Shown here one piece after another: positions 1-7,429 of a stretch of DNA of 10,823 bases (positions are counted from its first letter, which is position 1; each line of letters begins with the position of its first letter). Source of the DNA: Myxococcales bacterium. GTDB taxonomy: Bacteria; Myxococcota_C; UBA6777. Under the pieces are notes generated by a model. That model did no database searches. It had not been told where the DNA came from and saw only the letters and a program-made list of their open reading frames with translations. A program made the position numbers and the translations under genes. The stretch is taken from positions 1 through 10,823 of the forward strand of contig JALTMC010000778.1 in assembly GCA_027005175.1 (NCBI GenBank), written 5' to 3'.

Positions 1-90
1 CAGAAACAAGCAGAGAGACAGAAACAAGCAGAGAGACAGAAACAAGCAGAGAGACAGAAACAAGCAGAGAGACAGAAACAAGCAGAGAGA
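1..90 (+). repeat. 18-bp coding minisatellite, five perfect copies, cut by the window edge
   Basis: Five identical, directly adjacent 18-base units occupy 1-18, 19-36, 37-54, 55-72 and 73-90 with no spacers. A decayed partial unit follows (about 91-106). The array starts at the first base, so more copies may lie outside. In the frame of the downstream phosphodiesterase each unit encodes the hexapeptide ETSRET (last copy ETSREI). All three forward frames of the unit are open. Because 18 is a multiple of 3, gain or loss of units would lengthen or shorten the protein without a frameshift. Perfect identity between copies suggests recent expansion or ongoing slippage; that part is inference. Confidence 0.95.
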
Positions 91-884
91 TAGAAAGCGA
101 GAAACAGCCAAAGCGATGCAATGGCTCAACCTCGCTCTGTGACAGGTCCTATGCTGATGTGGCGTATGCGACCACTCACAATGCGATGTCCAATCGCGTG
201 GATGGATGGTTTCCCCCCAATCAGGGTTTTCCTATCATCCGACAACTCAACGACGGAATCCGAGGCTTGATGCTCGATACTCACATGGAACAAGGGGAGC
301 CTTATCTTTGTCATGGTTCATGCGGGCTTGGAAAAAAGAAACTCGTAGATGGTCTCACGGAGATCTACAACTACATGAAAAAAAATCCCAATGAGATCAT
401 CACCATCATCTTTGAAAGCTATGTCAGTGCGAAAGCAACCAAAAAGTCATTTGAGGATAGCAAGCTTATCGAGCTAACTCACCGTCAGATCGCAGGCAAG
501 CCCTGGCCTACATTGCGTCAGATGATAGCAACCAACCGTCGCCTTGTGGTGTTTACCGATCGCAACGGAGGAGCCTATCCTTGGTACCACAGCGTCTGGA
601 AGTATGCCTGGGACACGGAGTGGAGTGTCCCTTCCAAAGAGAAATTCTCCTGCAAAAAGAAACGTGGGTCTACCAAAAACCCTCTGTTTATCCTCAATCA
701 CTTCATCAGCAATCCCTTGGCGTCCGCCAAAAATGCCAAAGAAGCCAACGCCAACCCATTCTTCCTTCAACGTGTAAAACAATGCTACAACGAAGCGAAG
801 CAGCTCCCCAATTTTATCACCGTCGACTTTTACGACATCGGAGATACCCTTGCCGTTGTTCGAGAGATGAATCAAAAAAGATGA
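1..884 (+). CDS. PLC-like (PI-PLC X-domain) phosphodiesterase, 5' end missing
   Basis: The frame is open from base 3 (first full codon) to the TGA at 882-884, so the gene begins outside the window. In-window residues 1-30 are the ETSRET repeats. After a short linker come a Cys-rich lead-in (CNGSTSLCDRSYADV, about residues 39-53) and the phosphodiesterase domain, which runs to the end. The THNAM motif supplies the expected first catalytic His (residue 59) with its Asn neighbour. GIRGLMLDTH and LCHGSC match the second strand and second catalytic His of the PI-PLC X fold. A GTG at 159 could be called as a start, but it would remove the lead-in and I see no reason to use it. The family cleaves phosphodiester bonds of phosphoinositides or related glycerophospho-substrates. 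Bacterial members are usually exported, so a signal peptide is expected upstream but cannot be seen. The low-complexity, charged Glu/Thr/Ser/Arg stretch looks like a flexible linker. Substrate unknown. The next gene is convergent. Confidence 0.85.
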   Translation, partial: ETSRETETSRETETSRETETSRETETSREIESEKQPKRCNGSTSLCDRSYADVAYATTHNAMSNRVDGWFPPNQGFPIIRQLNDGIRGLMLDTHMEQGEPYLCHGSCGLGKKKLVDGLTEIYNYMKKNPNEIITIIFESYVSAKATKKSFEDSKLIELTHRQIAGKPWPTLRQMIATNRRLVVFTDRNGGAYPWYHSVWKYAWDTEWSVPSKEKFSCKKKRGSTKNPLFILNHFISNPLASAKNAKEANANPFFLQRVKQCYNEAKQLPNFITVDFYDIGDTLAVVREMNQKR

Positions 885-905
885 CGCTTCGGCGGCTTTG
901 ATGAC

Positions 906-940
906 GAGCGAGAAGGAGTAGTTTCCGCCGAGCATGGACC
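906..940 (-). repeat. Copy A of the membrane-protein 3' tail
   Basis: This stretch matches 1182-1216 with two substitutions over 35 bases. Read on the minus strand it encodes MLGGNYSF, the exact last eight residues of the neighbouring gene, but the stop TAG is TCG here, so the frame reads on as SL. The sequence upstream (minus sense) no longer resembles the gene. Confidence 0.85.
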
Positions 941-979
941 GTCTACCTCCACGGCGCGTCGATACTGTAGGATCTGCTT

Positions 980-1014
980 GAGCGAGAAGGAGTAGTTTCC
1001 GTCGAGAATGAACC
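980..1014 (-). repeat. Copy B of the membrane-protein 3' tail
   Basis: Same element as copy A, starting 74 bases further on. On the minus strand it encodes ILDGNYSF followed by SL, again with TCG where the intact gene has TAG. A few more bases of similarity (the codons before the Met/Ile) extend towards the gene's PWF residues. Confidence 0.8.
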
Positions 1015-1083
1015 CAGAACAACTGGCACAAGACGAAACCCTGGCATCATTTCAGAATCGGACTTTTGCCGAGCGTTAAGGCA

Positions 1084-1119
1084 TAAGCAAGAATATTGAC
1101 ATGAGACTGAGCTAGAAGG
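1084..1119. repeat. 36-base perfect direct repeat, copy 1
   Basis: Identical to 1157-1192; the two start positions are 73 bases apart. After base 1119 this copy diverges and does not continue into the membrane-protein coding tail. Confidence 0.95.
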
Positions 1120-1156
1120 TTGCGGCTGCAATCTTTTGGATGTCAGTTCTTCCACG

Positions 1157-1192
1157 TAAGCAAGAATATTGACATGAGACTGAGCTAGAAGG
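1157..1192. repeat. 36-base perfect direct repeat, copy 2, spanning a stop codon
   Basis: Identical to 1084-1119. It contains the stop codon (1185-1187, minus strand) and the last codon and a half of the membrane-protein gene, so the repeat runs from coding sequence into 3' flank. Confidence 0.95.
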
Positions 1193-2753
1193 AGTAGTTT
1201 CCGCCGAGCATGAACCAGGGTCCGATGCTGAGGATGGAGGGGGCACTCACAGCGACAGCGGCTCTGAAGCCTCCACGGAAAGTCATAGAGAAGGCGGGAG
1301 AGATAAAGATCTCAAGACCGACGAGGCCCTCTCCCCCAACCATGAAAGAGGCGCCGGCACCGCTTGAGTACAAGTAGCCAACGACAGCACGCAGCCCTAG
1401 GCTAAGACCGATGTTGCGGAAGTAGAACTTTTTAATGAGTCCCACCGAAGGTAAGATGGGCACAAGCAGACCAAAGGCCCCGCTTCCAATAAAACTCACA
1501 TCAATGGCAACATTGAGATAGAATTCAGGAATCGTGGTGGGATTTGACAAGTCAAACTCTGAGTTTAGGCGCAGGTTCAGACCGAGAACACCACCCTGTG
1601 GAAGTGGAAAGGGGATTCCCAGACTTGCACCATCACCGATCGTGACAGCCAAAGGAGCAAGACCGACGGAAAAGCCGATGGTGACCCCCAGCATGGGGTG
1701 CTCAAACATCAGCATCCCTTTTTGCAGAGAGCCACCATTCGAGACAGACAAGATCTGAGCATCCGTGAGAAAACGAGCTTTTGGGTTGACACGCACTCTC
1801 TCGCCGTTGACCATCTTCATCCGATTGTCACCGACATTGCGTACGCGAGCATACCCACGATACAAGTACTTACCATTGGTGCGTCGCACAAAGATCTTAT
1901 ACCCCTGATTAACTGTCACACCTTCCGACTTACCGATATTTGTCGTGACTGTATTAAAGGTTGCACTCATCACTGGCGAATGAAGAGCAAAGTCTTTAAT
2001 ACTGGCCAGTTTTTTAAAAAAATGTCGTCCGAGATTCTGAGCAGTATTGATAAAAGACTGTTTCGGGTCCTTACGTCGTGATGTACCGCCAGCACGGAGA
2101 GCGATGTCAAGAAGAGTCGAACCGAGCCCGGAGCCTTTCACAAACGCCTTGACGATCCGAAAAGGCTTCGCAAATCCACCGTACTCAGTGTCACGTTTGC
2201 GACGGCAGGCTCGAAAGTAGCGACGTCCCTTCTGGCGATTTTTGGCGGTACAAGGAAAGATGTGAAGCTGTCGAATATGCAGACGCGCCCCCATATGCCA
2301 GGAATACGTACCGTTTTTGTACAAACGCTTCACATACGTAGCCTCAATCCAATAATAAAATGAGTGGTTCTGGGTTGCGTTAAGCATCTCTGTGGTCACG
2401 GTATACCCCTGAAATTGGGTATCCCAGGCTGCTCTCATCTTGGCAATGCCCAATGACTTGGCTGCCACAATCGCAACCATTTTTGAAACATATCGACCTT
2501 CTTCAACGCTCTTCAAAGGCAATTTAATAAAGATAAACCGACCTTTCTCAATGTTGCTACGGATCTTCGTTTCGAGAGTCTTGATCTGCCAATCACGCAA
2601 GCGACGCAGAGCTTGGCCTTCAATGCCAAGATAGGAAAAGATAGGCTTCTGAAAAGGAGAGTAGGCTTTTGATTTGGTTTGACCTTCTGCTCGAACAAAG
2701 CTTGGAGAAAGAAGCAAGAAAAAAGCCAGAAGCCACAGCGTTCTGTTGCACAT
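1185..2753 (-). CDS. Secreted, probable outer-membrane protein of unknown function
   Basis: I do not recognise a named family. With the start at 2753 the protein has 522 residues and a textbook signal peptide (Arg at 4, hydrophobic 7-20, likely cleavage after VRA at about 22). That ATG has GAGGTG four bases upstream (2758-2763). In-frame ATGs at 2777 and 2786 would only lengthen the n-region and have weak ribosome sites. Residues 40-260 are basic and soluble-looking, with Cys168 and Cys183 flanking a Lys/Arg-rich stretch. Residues 264-305 (GKSEGVTVNQGYKIF and onwards) resemble the small beta domain in FlgT/CsgG-like envelope proteins; this is a weak, by-eye likeness. Residues 350-522 are Gly-rich alternating hydrophobic segments ending in Phe, as expected for beta-barrel strands recognised by the BAM machinery. 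It lies 95 bases downstream of the DUF2723 gene on the same strand and may be co-transcribed. Its last codons recur in the 3' flank. Confidence 0.7.
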   Translation of the reverse strand: MCNRTLWLLAFFLLLSPSFVRAEGQTKSKAYSPFQKPIFSYLGIEGQALRRLRDWQIKTLETKIRSNIEKGRFIFIKLPLKSVEEGRYVSKMVAIVAAKSLGIAKMRAAWDTQFQGYTVTTEMLNATQNHSFYYWIEATYVKRLYKNGTYSWHMGARLHIRQLHIFPCTAKNRQKGRRYFRACRRKRDTEYGGFAKPFRIVKAFVKGSGLGSTLLDIALRAGGTSRRKDPKQSFINTAQNLGRHFFKKLASIKDFALHSPVMSATFNTVTTNIGKSEGVTVNQGYKIFVRRTNGKYLYRGYARVRNVGDNRMKMVNGERVRVNPKARFLTDAQILSVSNGGSLQKGMLMFEHPMLGVTIGFSVGLAPLAVTIGDGASLGIPFPLPQGGVLGLNLRLNSEFDLSNPTTIPEFYLNVAIDVSFIGSGAFGLLVPILPSVGLIKKFYFRNIGLSLGLRAVVGYLYSSGAGASFMVGGEGLVGLEIFISPAFSMTFRGGFRAAVAVSAPSILSIGPWFMLGGNYSF

Positions 2754-2848
2754 AACACACCTCACAAGAAGACTCATTGGTTGCATGAACTCTTGAAAAT
2801 TTCATCCGATTTTGAGTGGTGGTAACATAGTGTAAGAGAGAGGGGAAG

Positions 2849-4966
2849 TCAATGTTTGGTGTTGAGTTGTTTGCGAAACCACCTCCGCATCTCCATAATC
2901 ATCTTACTTTGTGGAACAAGCCGCAGCGCACGCTGAACTTCTTCTAGCCCCGAGGCCCATCTTCCACTGTGACCATAAAACTGTGCATGCTGGTAGTGCG
3001 TCCACAAAAGAACCTTGCGAAGTTCCCGGTCACTATCAATGGACGATTTTAAAAGTTTGTATACAGTGTCCCAAAAGTAACGCTGTTGCTCTTTGATGGA
3101 GATATCGTCAGAAGCTCTGCCATCTTTCCAGGTGGGTCGTTGGCTGTGGGGAAGCCAACAAAACAAACTCCCAGAGGGAGACAGTTTCTTCGAAAAAGAA
3201 GGTGGGATCTCTTTGTACCACTCAAGACACACAGAGTTCTCGGAAGAGAAGTCGTTGACAACGTCGAATCGATTGCTCTTTTTCTCTGCAAACGCCAGAT
3301 ACAGGGGATAAAAGGCAGGATTCCGATGACTCTCAATCAATGCAAAGCCCTTCAAGCCCATCAGTTTTTGTGGGAAGAGTTGAAGATCCGGTCGATGATG
3401 TTCAACAACCTTGCGATACCACCGAAGGAATCCAGTTTGGTAGTTGCTCGAAAAGACAAGGGTTTGAAGGGGTAGCGGCTCTTCATTAAGTTCGATCCAG
3501 AGAAGAGAAGCCCAAGTCTCACTGCGGTCACAATGAACCAAAGAGAATGGATACTGACCGGGAACAGCCAAAGCATCGGACATACGTACCCAAGGCAACA
3601 GCATTGTACCTCCCACCAACAGGAGTCCGGCCAACATAGCCCAACGAGGTGTTGAAGCTCTTGGATCATTTCTCCGACTCAGACGTCTTCCAAAGACGAG
3701 TAACCACTCCCAAAACATCGTAAGCAGGGCGGCAATGATACAAGCAAGCAGCAACATCGTGATCACGAGGTGCCCATGAAGGTCGGCATCATAGCGGTCC
3801 ACAACCATAACGAGCCTGCCCAAAACACCTGCTCCCCACCAGCAAAGGAAAGTCAGACCCACCACAAAGGAGAGGCGACAAACGATATAAAGTCCTAGAA
3901 AGAGAAGGACAAGCCAAAGCCCCCCCAGTTGTTCGACATAGATGGAAGAAAGCAAAAAGATACGTCGAGAGAAGCTTTGGGTTTGGGTCTTTGTGTGGAT
4001 CGATTGCTGCCATGCTTTGGCTGAAACATACCAAGAGATGCCTTTGATGGAGAAAGCCTCACCCCAATGAACCGTAGGCTGAGAGACAGAGCGCATGGGA
4101 AGATAGGTATAGGTCAACAAAGCCCAAAAGGAAAATACGAACATTGCGATCAGCGTATAAGAGCGGAACAAGCGACGCCAACTCATAGCGGTGAGAAGAA
4201 TCAAGCATCCCGGCACCATCAACAAGGTAAGATAGTGATGATTGGTCAGCGCAATCCCCCCCCAAAAAGAAGCGAGACAGAGGTCGCGTCCACCACGCCG
4301 CCAGAAGTAAGGGGTCCACAGTTTGTTTCGAGTGGGATCAGCATCGGCGACTTTTGTCTCCATATGCTCGTCGTCAAGAGCACTTAACACACCCGACTCA
4401 GCGGGTTCATCGTCTTCCAAGTTCAGGGTTTGTGTTGAAAAGATCTCGGAGGAAGCGACAGGCTCTGCCTCCGAGAAAGTCGAACTCCGTTGGAGTCCCT
4501 TCATCTGGCAATAGGCAGCCAGCAACCGCTCAACCATCGCCATCACAAGAGCGGCGTGAAGCGTATAGACGTCAGGACGAACGGCTTGCAACAGGCAAGT
4601 ATACGTAAGGGAGCATGACACAACAACGAGACTTGCGATCACCCTCTCATGCCAATCCAGAGCGACCTTTTGCCGAACAAGAACAATCAACAGCAAAGCC
4701 ACGCGGTAGGTGAGCCAGGAAGCGACACCCAAAAGGAAAGCAGAAAACAAAGCCAATCGAAAGGCGATACTCCCCAAAGGAATCATGGAAAACAAGTGAG
4801 AGAGCAACAAGTAGGCGGGATGACCGGGGGGATGAGACAATCCAAGCGAGCGAGAGGCCGCAATAAACTCAGACGCATCCATCCAGCCGGGAGAGGCTCC
4901 ACAGAGAGAGAGGGCAACAAGGAAAGGGATCGCAAACGCCATCCACCCAATAAGTCGCTTTCGCAT
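2849..4966 (-). CDS. DUF2723 (TMEM260-like) multi-spanning membrane protein, putative glycosyltransferase
   Basis: The 705-residue protein opens with a membrane helix (7-24) and the motif GWMDASEF (27-34), then SHPPGHP (44-50). This is the first-loop signature of DUF2723 proteins, with the Asp30/Glu33 pair expected in GT-C-fold sugar transferases. QAVRPDVYTLH (127-137), TNHHY (241-245) and PTVHWGEAF fit later family motifs. About ten hydrophobic segments fill residues 7-460; the rest is soluble, and residues 640-700 look like TPR-type helices. An acidic hydrophilic insert (about 162-212) interrupts the membrane part. Eukaryotic TMEM260 is an O-mannosyltransferase; a similar role here is inference. 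The ATG overlaps the upstream TAA by one base (TAATG) and has no clear Shine-Dalgarno, which suggests reinitiation by ribosomes finishing the HDAC-like gene. A run of eight G (4256-4263, minus sense) lies in the codons for Trp-Gly-Gly near residue 236. Confidence 0.85.
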   Translation of the reverse strand: MRKRLIGWMAFAIPFLVALSLCGASPGWMDASEFIAASRSLGLSHPPGHPAYLLLSHLFSMIPLGSIAFRLALFSAFLLGVASWLTYRVALLLIVLVRQKVALDWHERVIASLVVVSCSLTYTCLLQAVRPDVYTLHAALVMAMVERLLAAYCQMKGLQRSSTFSEAEPVASSEIFSTQTLNLEDDEPAESGVLSALDDEHMETKVADADPTRNKLWTPYFWRRGGRDLCLASFWGGIALTNHHYLTLLMVPGCLILLTAMSWRRLFRSYTLIAMFVFSFWALLTYTYLPMRSVSQPTVHWGEAFSIKGISWYVSAKAWQQSIHTKTQTQSFSRRIFLLSSIYVEQLGGLWLVLLFLGLYIVCRLSFVVGLTFLCWWGAGVLGRLVMVVDRYDADLHGHLVITMLLLACIIAALLTMFWEWLLVFGRRLSRRNDPRASTPRWAMLAGLLLVGGTMLLPWVRMSDALAVPGQYPFSLVHCDRSETWASLLWIELNEEPLPLQTLVFSSNYQTGFLRWYRKVVEHHRPDLQLFPQKLMGLKGFALIESHRNPAFYPLYLAFAEKKSNRFDVVNDFSSENSVCLEWYKEIPPSFSKKLSPSGSLFCWLPHSQRPTWKDGRASDDISIKEQQRYFWDTVYKLLKSSIDSDRELRKVLLWTHYQHAQFYGHSGRWASGLEEVQRALRLVPQSKMIMEMRRWFRKQLNTKH

Positions 4967-6015
4967 TAAATTATGTCAAAGGTCCAAAATTCACTTAACT
5001 CACCCTGAACTTCGGCGCACGCTCGTCGAGCGTGTGAACTTGCCTTGGAAGCGTCACCTGAGATAGAAAGTTCATCCCCCAAAAAGGTTTCGATGGTTGC
5101 AGCCACAGAAGTGGAGAGGCCTTCGAGATCATACCCTCCTTCCAACAAGGCGACAATTTTACCGTCACAGTATTCGTCGGCCAGCTCACAAAGGTCGTGA
5201 GCCATCGCAGCAAAACCTTCCGTCGAGACACTCATACCACCGAGAGGATCTCGTTGATGAGCATCATAGCCAGCGGAGAGCAGAAGTAGTTCGGGTTGGT
5301 ATTGTTCTACGAGAGGACGTACTACGGCTTGAAAGCAGTATCGATAATCATCGTCACCCATTCCCGCTGGCAAAGGGATATTGACGGTATAACCTCTACC
5401 TTCCCCAAGACCGATCTCGCTCACCCTCCCAGTTCCGGGGTAAAAGTGTTGTTGATGCAAGGAGAGGAATGCGATGTTGGATTCATGCTCCAATGTATGC
5501 TGCGTTCCATTTCCGTGGTGAACATCCCAATCGACAATCAAGATGCGTTCGACCCCCTCCTCCTGGATCATGGCGTGTGCAGCGATGGCCACATTGTTGA
5601 AGTAACAAAACCCCATAGCGTGGTCTTTTTCCGCGTGATGTCCGGGAGGTCGTCCCAACGAGAATCCACGCTCAACCTCACCACGAACCACAACTCGCGC
5701 AAGGTCGATCGCTCCCCCCGCCGCAAGCAAAGCAGCTTCCGCTGTTTTGGCTGAAGCCTGTGTGTCGCCATCAAAGAGAGTCTTGCTCTTTCCAGCCGAT
5801 TCGAGAACTTCCGTAATATGCCTAGGATCGTGATTGCGCTCAAGCTCGAACCGCTCGGCTTGCCGACTGGGGAGAGGCTCCAAACGAGACCAGAGACCCC
5901 GTGATTGAAGAACCTCACGAATCGCAACCAAACGCTCAGAGCGCTCCGGATGCCCTCTTCCTGCGTCATGTTCAAGAAATGTCGAATCCCAGACAACACC
6001 GACCTTTCGACTCAT
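4966..6015 (-). CDS. Histone deacetylase family protein (AcuC/acetylpolyamine amidohydrolase-like)
   Basis: The 349-residue protein covers a complete arginase/deacetylase-fold domain. RPPGHH (122-127) gives the paired catalytic histidines. DWDVHHGNGTQ (162-172) gives zinc ligands Asp164 and His166. SAGYDAHQRDPLGG (247-260) gives the third ligand, Asp251. LEGGY (291-295) gives the transition-state Tyr. The N-terminal DSTFLEHDAGRGHPERSERL is the usual opening of bacterial class II-like members. The enzyme removes acetyl groups from lysine side chains, polyamines or related amides in the cytoplasm; the substrate cannot be chosen from sequence. The start at 6015 is preferred over 6060 because GAGGTG (6022-6027) sits six bases upstream and the conserved domain begins there. 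It lies 66 bases after the heme A synthase stop and overlaps the next start by one base, so the three genes probably form one transcript. Confidence 0.93.
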   Translation of the reverse strand: MSRKVGVVWDSTFLEHDAGRGHPERSERLVAIREVLQSRGLWSRLEPLPSRQAERFELERNHDPRHITEVLESAGKSKTLFDGDTQASAKTAEAALLAAGGAIDLARVVVRGEVERGFSLGRPPGHHAEKDHAMGFCYFNNVAIAAHAMIQEEGVERILIVDWDVHHGNGTQHTLEHESNIAFLSLHQQHFYPGTGRVSEIGLGEGRGYTVNIPLPAGMGDDDYRYCFQAVVRPLVEQYQPELLLLSAGYDAHQRDPLGGMSVSTEGFAAMAHDLCELADEYCDGKIVALLEGGYDLEGLSTSVAATIETFLGDELSISGDASKASSHARRACAEVQGELSEFWTFDII

Positions 6016-6081
6016 GACATACACCTCACACCTGGAGTAAGAACTCTTCCTGATAGACACCTTCCATGATTCACTCTTGGA

Positions 6082-7242
6082 TTACGATACCACACCTTCA
6101 GCAACAGTAGGTAATGACTGTTCACCACGCACAGGTGCTTCCTGAAGAGTTCGGTACGGTTTGAGCAAATGAGTGGTCAAGATCCCGCATGTCAGTAAGA
6201 GCAAGGCACCACCTTGATGAGCCGCAGCAAGAGAGACAGGAACAACATACAATAACGTTGTGATTCCCAAAGTCACTTGCAGGATCAGGGCGCCAAGAAA
6301 AAGATGCATCACAACTCGCAGACGACCAGAGACTTTGGCCCGAAGAGCCATCACGTAGAAGATCGGGATCAACAGACAAAGCAGATAGGCGATGCTGCGG
6401 TGTGTAAACTGGATGGTGAGGGAGTTTGAGACAAAGTTCGAATACCAGGGAGACAAGTTCAATAGGCCCTCTGGGACAAACTGCCCAACCATTAAGGGCC
6501 AAGTGTTGAAGGCAAACCCAGACCGAGTTCCAGCAACCATACCTCCCGATGAGATCATAACAAGAATGATCACCGTGATAGCCCAGCTCCATCTCCGCAG
6601 ACGACCTAATTGATGACTTCGTTCGGCAGAGAGAGGTTTGTCTTCCGTCCCTTCCCGGTAGACCCATCCGAGCTGATCAAGAGCCAGCCAGAGTACGTAG
6701 AGAAACAAAAAGACAGCAAGCATCAGGTGTGCTGTAAGCCGATATGCGCTGACATGAGGCATATTCACAAGGCCACTTTTGACCATATACCAACCCAGAA
6801 GCCCCTGTGCCCCACCCAACGTGAGAGCGATGATCAGCCGACGAAGGAACGACATCGATAATCGACCAGCGATCCAAAAGAAAAACAATGGGATGGCAAA
6901 GACAAGCCCAATCAACCGTCCAAAGATACGATGAAAATACTCCACCAGATAGATCTGTTTGAACTCGGAAAGAGTCATCCCACGACGAACTTTGTACTCG
7001 GGATATCTCTTGTACTTTCCAAAAGCAACTTCCCACTGCGATTTGCGAAGTGGAGGGATAACCCCCAGAATAGGCTTCCACTCCACCATCGACAAGCCTG
7101 AATTTGTCAATCGCGTTAATCCACCAATCACAACCATAGCGTAGATCATGCAACAGCAGATCAAAAGCCAGAAGGCAATGGGACGCTTGGACTTTTCATG
7201 CAAGTTCAGTTCTGTTGGTTCCGTTCGAGCTGTTGTTGTCAT
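6082..7242 (-). CDS. ctaA: Heme A synthase, COX15/CtaA family
   Basis: The 386-residue protein has eight predicted membrane helices (about 22-42, 104-124, 132-152, 168-188, 217-237, 279-299, 308-330, 340-360) in the two four-helix bundles of this family. VVIGGLTRLTNSGLSMVEWKP (37-57) is the COX15-type opening motif. EYFHR (His104, with Glu101), AHLML (His172), THRS (His281) and AHQGG (His342) supply the heme-ligand histidines. It oxidises the methyl group of heme O to make heme A for aa3-type cytochrome oxidase. The paired cysteines of some Gram-positive CtaA proteins are not seen in the first outer loop. The start at 7242 fits the family's N-terminus; a GTG at 7299 would add 19 unmatched residues. 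No ctaB or oxidase subunit gene is visible beside it. It is the first gene of the minus-strand block and has a plausible promoter upstream. Confidence 0.95.
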   Translation of the reverse strand: MTTTARTEPTELNLHEKSKRPIAFWLLICCCMIYAMVVIGGLTRLTNSGLSMVEWKPILGVIPPLRKSQWEVAFGKYKRYPEYKVRRGMTLSEFKQIYLVEYFHRIFGRLIGLVFAIPLFFFWIAGRLSMSFLRRLIIALTLGGAQGLLGWYMVKSGLVNMPHVSAYRLTAHLMLAVFLFLYVLWLALDQLGWVYREGTEDKPLSAERSHQLGRLRRWSWAITVIILVMISSGGMVAGTRSGFAFNTWPLMVGQFVPEGLLNLSPWYSNFVSNSLTIQFTHRSIAYLLCLLIPIFYVMALRAKVSGRLRVVMHLFLGALILQVTLGITTLLYVVPVSLAAAHQGGALLLLTCGILTTHLLKPYRTLQEAPVRGEQSLPTVAEGVVS

Positions 7243-7314
7243 CAGAAAAAACCCCCATTCGGAGTTGGTCAAGGGCCATAGGCTCACACCTAGCCACACT
7301 ATTTAAGTCGGGGC

Positions 7315-7343
7315 ACACTACGAAAACACAATCCATGTGTCAA
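7315..7343 (-). promoter_or_regulatory. Candidate sigma70-type promoter for the heme A synthase operon
   Basis: On the minus strand a perfect TTGACA (7338-7343) is followed by a 17-base spacer and TAGTGT (7315-7320), a weak but acceptable -10. Transcription would begin near 7308 and give a leader of about 65 bases before the ATG at 7242. It lies between the divergent ctaA and FmdB-like genes. No equally good promoter was found for the plus-strand gene. Confidence 0.55.
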
Positions 7344-7429
7344 GCAACCCCACAGAAAGAAACAAAAGATGCAACCTCATGAGTGATAACGTCTCCTTAA
7401 GAAAAGAACCAAGAATAGGGGATAAAACC

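Larger units (their letters stand above)
885..1184. other. Convergent intergenic region with copies of the downstream gene's 3' tail
   Basis: These 300 bases separate two convergent stop codons. They hold two near-copies of the last ~30 bases of the minus-strand membrane-protein gene (906-940 and 980-1014) and one copy of a 36-base repeat whose partner covers that gene's stop codon. No intrinsic terminator with a stable stem and T-run is visible on either strand. Reading frames that cross the region on the minus strand continue into the antisense of the phosphodiesterase gene and do not look like real proteins. The most economical reading is a graveyard of partial duplications. Confidence 0.6.

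Noticed and set aside
1-90. Tandem repeat as a CRISPR array
   Set aside because: The units are only 18 bases, directly adjacent, with no spacers, and they read in frame into the downstream enzyme.
474-1031. 185-codon minus-strand frame
   Set aside because: Most of it is antisense to the PLC domain, whose motifs are clear on the plus strand. It picks up a MLGGNYSF copy only because the tail repeat lies in the gap.
1096-1174. TTGACA hexamers inside the 36-base repeats as promoters
   Set aside because: Neither copy has a plausible -10 at 16-18 bases, and both point into the antisense of a gene's 3' end.
6082-7242. A respiratory gene cluster around heme A synthase
   Set aside because: No ctaB, oxidase subunit or Sco-like gene lies in the window; the neighbours are unrelated by sequence.
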